Shown here piece by piece: positions 9,799 to 17,256 of a stretch of 64,000 bases of DNA. How positions within the stretch are numbered: position 1 is the stretch's first letter; every line of letters starts with the position of its first letter. The DNA is taken from positions 62,001 through 126,000 of the forward strand of contig NZ_NHMP01000004.1 in NCBI RefSeq assembly GCF_002221595.1, written 5' to 3'. The DNA is from Turicimonas muris (GTDB taxonomy: Bacteria > Pseudomonadota > Gammaproteobacteria > Burkholderiales > Burkholderiaceae_F). The notes beneath the pieces are model-generated. The model ran no database searches. It was given only the letters and a program-made list of their open reading frames with translations, and was not told the DNA's origin. Position numbers and translations under genes: made by a program.

Positions 9799-10792
9799 AA
9801 TAAGTAGCTTCAGGAACTCTGTATTTAACCTTTGGAAGATTTTCTTTCAAGAACTTGTCAAGAAACAAAGCATTGCCATGCAGATATGTTAGAAGAGCCT
9901 CGAGCCAAGTTTCTCCTTCATTGTATGCGGCAATCTGAGCAACGGAACCAAAACTGCCGGGCCATAAGTAGTAAGGAGCCATCCGATAGCGAAACTCTTT
10001 TCGAATCTTCTCATTCGGAATAATGATGTCAGACACAAGAAGTCCCGCCAAATTGAAACTCTTCGAAGGTGAAGTACAGATAATGCAATTGTCTGCGGCT
10101 TTTTCGGAGATAGTGGCATATGGAATAAATTTACTTTCTCCAAGAATGAGGTCTGAATGTATCTCATCGACAACAACTTTGACGTTGTTCCTCTCACAGA
10201 TTTCATGAACCATTTTCAGTTCGTCTTTTTCCCAACATCTTCCAACAGGATTATGCGGACTGCAGAGAATTAGCATTCGTGTATCTTTTTGTGAAGCAAT
10301 TTTCTCGAGCTCAGCAAAATCCATCTCGTATCTTCCACCCTTGTTTAATAAAGGATTGAAGGCAATCTGCCTTCCTTTGTAGGTAACATAGTCATAATAT
10401 GGATAATAGACGGGAGACTGAATAATGACTTTTTCTCCCGGTTCCGTAAACATTTCAACTGCAACAACAATAGCCATGTTTATCCCCGGAGTATAGGTTA
10501 TCCAGCCTGACTCAATCTTCCAATGATTTCGTCTCTTTTGCCAATTTACACAAGCGTCTAGATACTCTTCACTGCTGAAACCGTAACCATACGTTTCGTG
10601 AGCGGCTCTTTTATTGATAGCTTCCACTATTGAAGGAGCGCATTTAAAGTCCATGTCCGCGATTCCCATCGGGATGACATTACTGTCGCCATACATCTTT
10701 TGCCTTAACGAAGAAGACCATTTGATCGAAATAGTGCTGCTTCTATCTATAAGAGTATCAAAATCAAAAACGTTTGGTTCTATCGGCTTCAT
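9788..10792 (-). pseudogene. MalY/PatB-type PLP C-S lyase/aminotransferase, 3' end removed at IS1634 insertion
   Basis: Class I/II aminotransferase of the cystathionine beta-lyase-like MalY/PatB group. Visible marks are MGIADMDFKCAPSI near the N-terminus, SPHNPVGRCW (179-187), VVVDEIHSDLIL (207-217) and the PLP lysine Lys244 in CTSPSKSFNLAGL. The reading frame breaks at VPEATY followed by SRL-stop, where the last codons come from the IS end. Family members are about 390 residues, so about 55-60 C-terminal residues are missing, including part of the small domain. The remaining protein is unlikely to be fully active. It is transcribed divergently from an XRE-cupin regulator that probably controlled it. 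Confidence 0.85.
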
Positions 10793-10842
10793 ATCGATCT
10801 CTTTCTTATTTAAAATTAAAAGATTAATGTTGTTTATTATAC

Positions 10843-10856
10843 AGAACAGTTGTTCT
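10843..10856. promoter_or_regulatory. Palindromic operator candidate between malY-like gene and XRE regulator
   Basis: Inverted repeat AGAACA-GT-TGTTCT sits in the 86-bp divergent intergenic space, 23 bp before the regulator start, with a further GAAC half-site at 10863. The position fits an autoregulatory operator for the XRE-cupin protein. No experimental consensus is known to me for this regulator. Confidence 0.45.
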
Positions 10857-10878
10857 ATTTAACGAACAAGGAGAAATT

Positions 10879-11433
10879 TTGGAAGATATTTTTTTAATAG
10901 TTGCGCAAAATTTAAAACAAATAAGAAACGAGCGAAATTTGAGCATTAATGAACTGGCAGAAATGTGCGGTTTGAGCAAAAGTATGTTGTCTCAGATTGA
11001 AAAAGGCGGAGGAAATCCAACGCTTGGCACATTGTGGAAAATAGCCAATGCACTTTCTCTTCCATTTGATGCTCTGGTTAAAAGGAAGAACGCTGATTGC
11101 GAATTAATAAATCTTTTTAACATATCTCCAATTCTTGAAGATGGAGGAAAAACTAAGAATTATTCTGTTTTCCCGGATGACGGCATTCGAAACTTCGCCG
11201 TATATTTCTTAGTCCTTGAGCCAAAGTCCGCTTGGAGTTCTGAGCCTCATGTTCGCGGGACAACTGAGTTTATAACTGTTGTAGAGGGTCTCCTTGAGCT
11301 CACGATCGGGACGGCGAAAATGGTTATTAAGAAAGAAGAGAGTATAAGGTTCTCCGCAGACGTCCCTCATGCTTACAAGAACATTGCAGAAGGGGTAACG
11401 AAGCTGCATATGATCCTTTCAAGGCAAGATTAA
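10879..11433 (+). CDS. XRE-family transcriptional regulator with C-terminal cupin domain
   Basis: A 184-residue regulator. The N-terminal HTH_3 domain (about 9-64) has NLKQIRNERNLSINELAEMCGLSKSMLSQIEKGGGNPTLGTL, given here only as its landmarks NELAEMCGLS and SQIEKGGGNP. The C-terminal cupin_2 domain (about 110-180) is shown by EPHVRGTTEFITVVEGLLEL and SADVPHAYKN. Such proteins repress or activate neighbouring amino-acid or sulfur metabolism genes with a small-molecule effector bound in the cupin. The start codon is TTG at 10879, chosen because AAGGAG (10868-10873) lies five bases upstream and the HTH begins immediately after. The divergent aminotransferase gene is the obvious target but is now truncated. 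Confidence 0.85.
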   Translation: MEDIFLIVAQNLKQIRNERNLSINELAEMCGLSKSMLSQIEKGGGNPTLGTLWKIANALSLPFDALVKRKNADCELINLFNISPILEDGGKTKNYSVFPDDGIRNFAVYFLVLEPKSAWSSEPHVRGTTEFITVVEGLLELTIGTAKMVIKKEESIRFSADVPHAYKNIAEGVTKLHMILSRQD

Positions 11434-11546
11434 GACTCAGATTTTTAGGAGTTGCCAGAATCCAAGTTCTTTGCGAAAACCCAGTGGATATGGCTCTGTA
11501 TTTGTTAAGTTTTGACCTTCAAGAAGCGACAGAGTTGCATGCTTAG

Positions 11547-11708
11547 AATACTGGCAAGCAAACCGAATCTCTCTATCAGTTGAGCTTCAAGAACAAAGTT
11601 AATCTCAATACTTATTACGAACGAGGTTCTTTGAAATTACTTTATAAAGGTGCTTGGACTGCAAACCCGAGTACTGAAAGAGAAATACTCGATTTTGCAG
11701 CCCGATGA
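11547..11708 (+). pseudogene. Open coding-like remnant, unrecognised
   Basis: The 305-bp gap between the XRE regulator and the flavohaemoglobin gene has no complete gene. In it, 53 codons are open after an in-frame TAG at 11544 and end at TGA 11706. The translation looks protein-like (for example NLNTYYERGSLKLLYKGAW) and ends STEREILDFAAR. There is no convincing start or ribosome site. An upstream stretch in a different phase (about 11450-11540) is also codon-like. I read the gap as the decayed 3' part of a lost gene; family unknown. Confidence 0.3.
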
Positions 11709-11738
11709 TTTATCTTGCTCTGGTCACTTAAGATAGGA

Positions 11739-12902
11739 CTAGAGAGCCCCTGTGCCGAATTTTTCAGTGAAGATGTGCTCCTTGGCAACGTTAGCCCTTT
11801 CCAAGGCTTGAGTTGCATCCTTCATGAAACCAACAGGACCGCAGACTAGATATTCGGTATTCGGTTTTACTAAGGAAGTGAAGAAGGCTTCGTCCGGACG
11901 ACCGGATTTAGAAGTAACGCATGTCACTAATTCAACAGATCCGGATTTGGATAAAGCTTCGACTTCATCGAAAAGCGGATAGTCTTTTTCCTCTTTGCAT
12001 ATATGAACGAAAGTAACCTGACGTTGAGGATTATGAGCTATCGCCTCTTTCAGCATTGCAAGCATTGGTGTGATGCCGATACCCGCACTGATCAAACAAA
12101 GCGGATTATTGCCTTCCGGAACATTGAACTCGCCTGTCGGGAAAGAAACTTCGACCAAGTCCCCCTGGTTAATATCCTGATGCAATGCGTTGGAAACCAT
12201 ACCGGCAGGAGAATTACCTTCAGCGACGATCTTTTTAACGGAGATACGCAAAGAATGCTTTGTAGCATCCGTCACTGTGTACTGGCGGGGCTGAATCAGA
12301 TTTTCTTTCTTGACGTAAACACGGACTGACACGTATTGACCAGCCTTTGCCTTCGGCATCTTGCCGTGATCAACCGGGACCAATGTGAAGCTGGTAACTT
12401 CATCAGTTTCAGGTTTCTTTTCTTCGACTTTGAAGAATCTCCAGCCTGACCAACCACCTTCTTCATTAGCGTGCTTGTCGTACAAAGCTTTTTCGGCATC
12501 GATCAGAACATTGGCCAACTGCCCGTATGCTGTAGCCCAGGCATCAATCAATTCCGGAGTTGCAGCCTCACCGAGGACTTCTCTAATAGATGCCAAAAGA
12601 TGTTTTCCAACGATTGGATAATGTTCTGCGCGAATACCGACAGAAACATGCTTATTGGCAATGTGTTTAACCGCATTAAGGAGGACGCCTAAATTTTCAA
12701 TATTTTCTGCGTAAGCAAGAACAGCCCCGGCCAAAGCTTGTTGCTGAGCGCCTGCTCTTTGGTGACCTTGATTAAAAACCTGCATCAGCTCCGGATTATG
12801 GCTGAGCATCCTCTTGTAAAAGTGAGAAGTGAGAGCAACTCCGTGTTCTCTAAGCACCGGTACAGTGGCTTTAACGAGTGCAATTTGTTCTTGTGTAAGC
12901 AT
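11739..12902 (-). CDS. hmp: Flavohaemoglobin / nitric oxide dioxygenase
   Basis: A 387-residue protein that converts NO to nitrate with O2 and NAD(P)H and protects against nitrosative stress in the cytoplasm. The globin domain (1-140) has the distal Tyr29 (HFYKRML) and the proximal haem ligand His85 (ANKHVSVGI), both at the same positions as in E. coli Hmp. The FAD-binding domain (about 150-255) has QYVSVRVYV and RQYTVTDA. The NAD-binding domain (260-387) has LISAGIGITPMLAML and YLVCGPVGFMKD. It is a single-gene unit with its own short upstream region containing repeated ATTAG/CTAAT half-sites. An NO-responsive repressor such as NsrR is a plausible regulator, but its known consensus is not clearly present. 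Confidence 0.95.
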   Translation of the reverse strand: MLTQEQIALVKATVPVLREHGVALTSHFYKRMLSHNPELMQVFNQGHQRAGAQQQALAGAVLAYAENIENLGVLLNAVKHIANKHVSVGIRAEHYPIVGKHLLASIREVLGEAATPELIDAWATAYGQLANVLIDAEKALYDKHANEEGGWSGWRFFKVEEKKPETDEVTSFTLVPVDHGKMPKAKAGQYVSVRVYVKKENLIQPRQYTVTDATKHSLRISVKKIVAEGNSPAGMVSNALHQDINQGDLVEVSFPTGEFNVPEGNNPLCLISAGIGITPMLAMLKEAIAHNPQRQVTFVHICKEEKDYPLFDEVEALSKSGSVELVTCVTSKSGRPDEAFFTSLVKPNTEYLVCGPVGFMKDATQALERANVAKEHIFTEKFGTGAL

Positions 12903-12911
12903 AGAATTCCT

Positions 12912-12934
12912 CTAATAGATTAGTATTTTCTAAT
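12912..12934 (-). promoter_or_regulatory. Triple CTAAT/ATTAG half-site array upstream of hmp
   Basis: Three half-sites lie 10-32 bases before the hmp start: CTAAT (12912-12916), ATTAG (12919-12923) and CTAAT (12930-12934). They form overlapping inverted repeats CTAAT-N2-ATTAG and ATTAG-N6-CTAAT. The location over the ribosome-binding/leader region fits a repressor operator. The regulator is not identified. Confidence 0.4.
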
Positions 12935-13052
12935 GGTAAACCAGAGCCTTTTTGTCACCCTTAAAAAATTGTTAAGAGCGTTACTTATCACTTCACAGGC
13001 AGAAACAAGCCGCATATATTCAGAAACCGCCCAATTTGCAGATTGAAAAAGG

Positions 13053-14867
13053 TTATTCCACGCTTGGCCTGAAGTGAGGTACTGCTTCAAGGAGTTTCTG
13101 AGTATAAGAATGCACTGGAGAATTTAAGACCTGAGAGGCTGGTCCTGTTTCCACAATTTCACCCGACTTCATCACCACAATCTCGTCCGATAAATATTGG
13201 ACAACACCAAAGTTATGCGTGATAAACAGATAAGAAAGTCCACGCTCTTTCTGGATATCATTCAAAAGATTCAAAATCTGTGCTTGAACGGAAACGTCTA
13301 AGGCAGACGTAGGTTCATCACAAATCAATAACTCCGGTTCCACGACAAGGGCCCTGGCTATCGCAAGACGCTGTCTCTGTCCTCCTGAGAACTCATGCGG
13401 ATAACGATAAAGAGAGTCGGTCCTTAAACCGCATTTCTTCAGCATCTCGGCAATTCGATCTAAGTTTTCACTGAGGGAGTGCTCCGGATGAAGACTTTCC
13501 AGCCCTTCTAAGAGCACTTCTTGAACTCTCATTCGAGGATTCAAACTCGAGAAAGGATCCTGGAAAACAATCTGCATTTTTTTACGCAGTGTTTTCAGTC
13601 CCTTTTCATTGACAGCACCGAGATCGACTCCCTCTAACCTAGCCTCACCGGAAATGAATGCTTGTCCTCTCAGAAGCTGCAGCACACCTCTGGCCACGGT
13701 CGTCTTACCGCTGCCGCTTTCCCCGACCAGGGCAGTGGTCAGTCCTTTCTTCACAGCGAAATTTACGTCTTTAACAGCCTTGAAATAAGACTTCTTTTTA
13801 AAGATAGAACCTCTATTCGGAAACCAAACGTTGTAGTTTTGAAGCCCAAGTACCGTCGGCCTTTCCTCCGGTCTTGTTTCTACCGCAGAAGCCGGTAAAG
13901 GCAGTACAACTTTTTCCTCAATAGGGAATAAGCAGCGAACTCGATGACCGGCTAAATCATGCAATTTAACCGTTTGTATTTTGCATTCTTCCCTTGCCTC
14001 AGCACACCGCTCTGCAAAACGGCAGCCTTTAAAGTCAGTGGTGAGAGGCGGAACTACCCCGGGAATAGCATCAAGCCGTTCAGTTTTGCGCTTGCCGTCC
14101 GGAAGAGCACGCAGCAAAGTCCTTGCATATGGATGGAAAGGTCTTTTAAAGAAACTTTTGGCATCTGCTTCTTCAACCATTTCTCCGGCATACATCAGGC
14201 CGACTTTATCGGCAACCTGCGCCACCACGGCTAAATCATGAGAAATTAAGAGGATACCGATTCCTTCCGAATCTCTAATTTCTTTTAAGAGATTCAAGAT
14301 CTGTGCCTGAATGGTCACATCCAAGGCGGTTGTGGGTTCGTCAGCAATTAAGAATCCCGGCTCGGCCGCTAAGGCAAGAGCAATCATCACTCTTTGCTTC
14401 TGACCTCCGCTGATTTCATGCGGGAACATATCTATTCTTTTTTCCGGCTCCGAAATTCCGACTTTGTTCAGCCAATCTAACACTTTGTTTTTAGCACTTT
14501 GCCCACGCAAAGAAGTGTGAAGATAAATCGTTTCAAGAATTTGATCTCCGATTGTCATGACAGGGTTCAACGAGAGCCCGGGCTCTTGAAAAATTAGGCT
14601 GATCTTGCTTGCACGAATACGTCTCATCATGGATTCGGGCAACCCCATAATTTCAGTCCCGTCAACGGTCACAACACCGGATGACACGAGGCCTGTCTCC
14701 GGCAACAAACGCAAAAGAGAGAGCGCTGTCATTGACTTTCCGCAGCCGGATTCTCCCACGAGAGCGTAGATTTCTCTCGGAGCTATAGTTAGAGTTAAGT
14801 CATCAACGGCTTTGATTGTTCCTTCTTGAGTTTCAATCTCGGTGACGATATTTTTGACTTCCAGCAT
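13053..14867 (-). CDS. Dipeptide/oligopeptide-type ABC transporter, duplicated ATP-binding protein (YejF-like)
   Basis: A 604-residue cytoplasmic ATPase with two nucleotide-binding domains in one chain. Domain 1 has Walker A GESGCGKS (38-45), signature ISGGQKQR (about 152-159) and Walker B FLIADEP. An oligopeptide-family C-terminal Cys motif (CRFAERC..C, about 282-312) follows. Domain 2 has Walker A GESGSGKT (382-389), FSGGQRQR and LLICDEP. This fused DppD-DppF arrangement is characteristic of YejF and related importers. It is the last gene of a minus-strand operon (binding protein, two permeases, ATPase) with 1-4 base overlaps at every junction, so it energises that transporter. Confidence 0.93.
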   Translation of the reverse strand: MLEVKNIVTEIETQEGTIKAVDDLTLTIAPREIYALVGESGCGKSMTALSLLRLLPETGLVSSGVVTVDGTEIMGLPESMMRRIRASKISLIFQEPGLSLNPVMTIGDQILETIYLHTSLRGQSAKNKVLDWLNKVGISEPEKRIDMFPHEISGGQKQRVMIALALAAEPGFLIADEPTTALDVTIQAQILNLLKEIRDSEGIGILLISHDLAVVAQVADKVGLMYAGEMVEEADAKSFFKRPFHPYARTLLRALPDGKRKTERLDAIPGVVPPLTTDFKGCRFAERCAEAREECKIQTVKLHDLAGHRVRCLFPIEEKVVLPLPASAVETRPEERPTVLGLQNYNVWFPNRGSIFKKKSYFKAVKDVNFAVKKGLTTALVGESGSGKTTVARGVLQLLRGQAFISGEARLEGVDLGAVNEKGLKTLRKKMQIVFQDPFSSLNPRMRVQEVLLEGLESLHPEHSLSENLDRIAEMLKKCGLRTDSLYRYPHEFSGGQRQRLAIARALVVEPELLICDEPTSALDVSVQAQILNLLNDIQKERGLSYLFITHNFGVVQYLSDEIVVMKSGEIVETGPASQVLNSPVHSYTQKLLEAVPHFRPSVE

Positions 14868-16282
14868 TACTTGTCTCTCTTTCTTTTCAAAGCCAAACGC
14901 GGGTCAAAGGCATCTCTCACCACTGACGCAAATAAATTGGCTGATAAAACCAGCGTCAGCATAAAAGTAAACGAAGCTGCCAAGTTCCACCAAACTACCG
15001 GACTGCGGGAGAGCTCAAGTCTTCCTGCATTGATCATCGAACCAAAACTATGAGTCGTCGGATCCACACCGACTCCCACGTAAGAAAGCACGGCTTCATA
15101 AAGAACAATTCCCGAAAAATCCAACACGGCTACGATAAGAACAATATGAATTAAATTGGGAAGTATATGGCGTCTCATGATTGTCCAATGACTGACACCG
15201 AAAGTTTTAGCCGCTTGAATATAATCCAACTGAGAAATTCGTAGAGTCTCGGCTCTCAGCAGTCTCGCTAGTGTTGCCCAACCGGTAATTCCTATAATCA
15301 AAGAAAGCATGAACAGCCTTAGGTCAGCCCTCTCCAATCCGGTTTCATATAAGTCCGGATGGCCGTCGATAAAGACTTGTATCATCAAAACCGCCGCAGC
15401 GATCAATAAGACACTCGGAATAGAAGACAAAGTCGTGTAGATGTACTGAATCAAGTCATCCACCCAGCCTTTAAAGTATCCAGCGCAGATTCCGAAAATA
15501 ATGGCAAACGGTAACGTCGTTAAAGTCGCTAATGAACCGATAACAAGAGCTGTTCTCAAAGACTTTAAAACTTGGTAAAGAATGTCGTTTCCTGTCTGAT
15601 CCGTGCCTAGCACGTGGTAAACCGGCCAAAGAAATGCGACTAAGCAAATCAGAATAATGAACACCGTCAATGGAAGCAGAACATATTCATACGGAATCGC
15701 ATCTCTGCGCTTAAAGAATCGGGAGAACTCTTGACCTAAGGTCACGGACTTTCTTATTGCCGCAACCTTGGCGACCAAAAGCCACAACAGAATACTCAGA
15801 GCACTTCCGGCACTGAATCCCAAAAAGACTCTCCTACCTATATCAAAGGCTTTAGATTCTCCTTGAGCTAAATGAGCCCCTCCTGCGGCTAAGGGCTCGT
15901 AATCACGTACGGGTTTGTCGTTTTCTATGCGTGAGATTTTTTCAAACGTCTTCGTGGCAAAGGGTTCGGAATACGTTTTTTCCTCTGCCGAAGCCGCTTT
16001 CCCTAAACTTTTATCCAAAAGAGAGCTTGTTTTCACATCGTAAACAACCTGCTCCCCGTTTGTATCGATTGCGCTTCGGAAGTGAATGGAGTCAATGATA
16101 GCTACAGTCAGAAAAACAGTAAGAATCGTACAAGTGCACAAAGCCGCGGGAGAATGGAACACATGGCTCCACCTCATTTTCAGTTCGTCAGAGCGACGAA
16201 CGTGAAAAATATAAAAGACCAAAGCCGCCACAAGGCAGAAAAGAACGCAGTCAGTTGCCAGAAATACAGGTTTAAACATCAT
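14867..16282 (-). CDS. Peptide-type ABC transporter permease (YejE/DppC-like) with long N-terminal extension
   Basis: A 471-residue inner-membrane permease. The BPD_transp_1 domain (about 255-460) has the EAA loop in DYIQAAKTFGVSHWTIMRRHILPNLIH. DppC-type subunits are about 300 residues; the extra N-terminal part holds two or three TM helices (about 8-28, 45-65, 155-175) and a periplasmic loop of roughly 90 residues. YejE proteins have a comparable but shorter extension. It overlaps the ATPase gene by one base and the upstream permease by four. It forms the transmembrane channel with the product of 16279-17256. Confidence 0.9.
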   Translation of the reverse strand: MMFKPVFLATDCVLFCLVAALVFYIFHVRRSDELKMRWSHVFHSPAALCTCTILTVFLTVAIIDSIHFRSAIDTNGEQVVYDVKTSSLLDKSLGKAASAEEKTYSEPFATKTFEKISRIENDKPVRDYEPLAAGGAHLAQGESKAFDIGRRVFLGFSAGSALSILLWLLVAKVAAIRKSVTLGQEFSRFFKRRDAIPYEYVLLPLTVFIILICLVAFLWPVYHVLGTDQTGNDILYQVLKSLRTALVIGSLATLTTLPFAIIFGICAGYFKGWVDDLIQYIYTTLSSIPSVLLIAAAVLMIQVFIDGHPDLYETGLERADLRLFMLSLIIGITGWATLARLLRAETLRISQLDYIQAAKTFGVSHWTIMRRHILPNLIHIVLIVAVLDFSGIVLYEAVLSYVGVGVDPTTHSFGSMINAGRLELSRSPVVWWNLAASFTFMLTLVLSANLFASVVRDAFDPRLALKRKRDK

Positions 16283-17256
16283 TTCAATCTAATCCTCGGA
16301 TCGGCAATGGTGTAGGCAACATCCGTCAAAATCAAACCAATCACGTAGAGCACCGTACCAACGAACACCATGGTTCTGACAATGGCGAAGTCCTGAGCAT
16401 TGATCGCATCGATAGTAAAACTTCCAAGGCCCGGAATGCCAAAAAAGCTTTCCATAATCAAAGAACCGAGAAACAGCATGGGCAAAACAGCGACCGTTGA
16501 AGTAATAATCGGCAAGCTGGCATTTCTAAGGACATGCCTGAAGAGAACAGCAGTTTCCGAAAGACCTTTCGAGCGAGCAGTACGAACATAGTCCTTGTTA
16601 ATTTCTTCTAAAAACATGGAACGGTACAGCAGCGCATCACCACCGATGCGGGAGAATACTCCAATCGCAATCGGAAGAATCAGAAAAGTAATCATGGCCG
16701 TTCCGGTTTCAAATCCCGAAATAGGAAAGAGTTTAAAAACTTTAGAAAACAGCCACTGCCCGAAAATGATGTAAAAGAGCGAGGAAATAGACATCATCAC
16801 GACCGCCAAAATGACTCCTCCGTATTCGAGTTTAGTCCTGCGAAAGAACACCAAACCCAAAGAAAAAGTCACAATAACGATCACTCCGAGCAAAAATGTC
16901 GGCAATGCAAGAGCAAGCGAAGGCCACGCTCTTTCCTTAATTTCATAGGCAATATCTCGGCCCGCATCCGAAGATCCTAAATCCCCGACCATCAGCCTTG
17001 CGCTATGAGTCCAAAAAATAGTATCTGTCGCTTTTTCCGTTCCTTGAGCCTTGGAATTCCAAATCAAAGGCTTATCGTAGCCGTGAGCTTCTTTCCAATT
17101 CTGAATGGCTTCGGCCGTCACTCGCTTACCGCCGATATTCAGTCGAGCCATATCATCGGGCGTATTGACCGCAAAGAACAATAAGAAGGTCAAGAGGTTG
17201 ACACCCAGCAGAATCAGAAAGCCGTATCCTATTCTTCTTAAAAGATACCTCAGCAT
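16279..17256 (-). CDS. Peptide-type ABC transporter permease (YejB/DppB-like)
   Basis: A 325-residue inner-membrane permease with the standard DppB start MLRYLLRRIGYGFLILLGVN, six predicted TM helices and an EAA-type loop (DYVRTARSKGLSETAVLFRHVLRNA). The C-terminus (DPRIRLK) is also typical. The periplasmic loop after TM1 (about 30-105) is long, as in YejB. The start overlaps the substrate-binding protein stop by one base, giving tight translational coupling. Confidence 0.92.
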   Translation of the reverse strand: MLRYLLRRIGYGFLILLGVNLLTFLLFFAVNTPDDMARLNIGGKRVTAEAIQNWKEAHGYDKPLIWNSKAQGTEKATDTIFWTHSARLMVGDLGSSDAGRDIAYEIKERAWPSLALALPTFLLGVIVIVTFSLGLVFFRRTKLEYGGVILAVVMMSISSLFYIIFGQWLFSKVFKLFPISGFETGTAMITFLILPIAIGVFSRIGGDALLYRSMFLEEINKDYVRTARSKGLSETAVLFRHVLRNASLPIITSTVAVLPMLFLGSLIMESFFGIPGLGSFTIDAINAQDFAIVRTMVFVGTVLYVIGLILTDVAYTIADPRIRLK

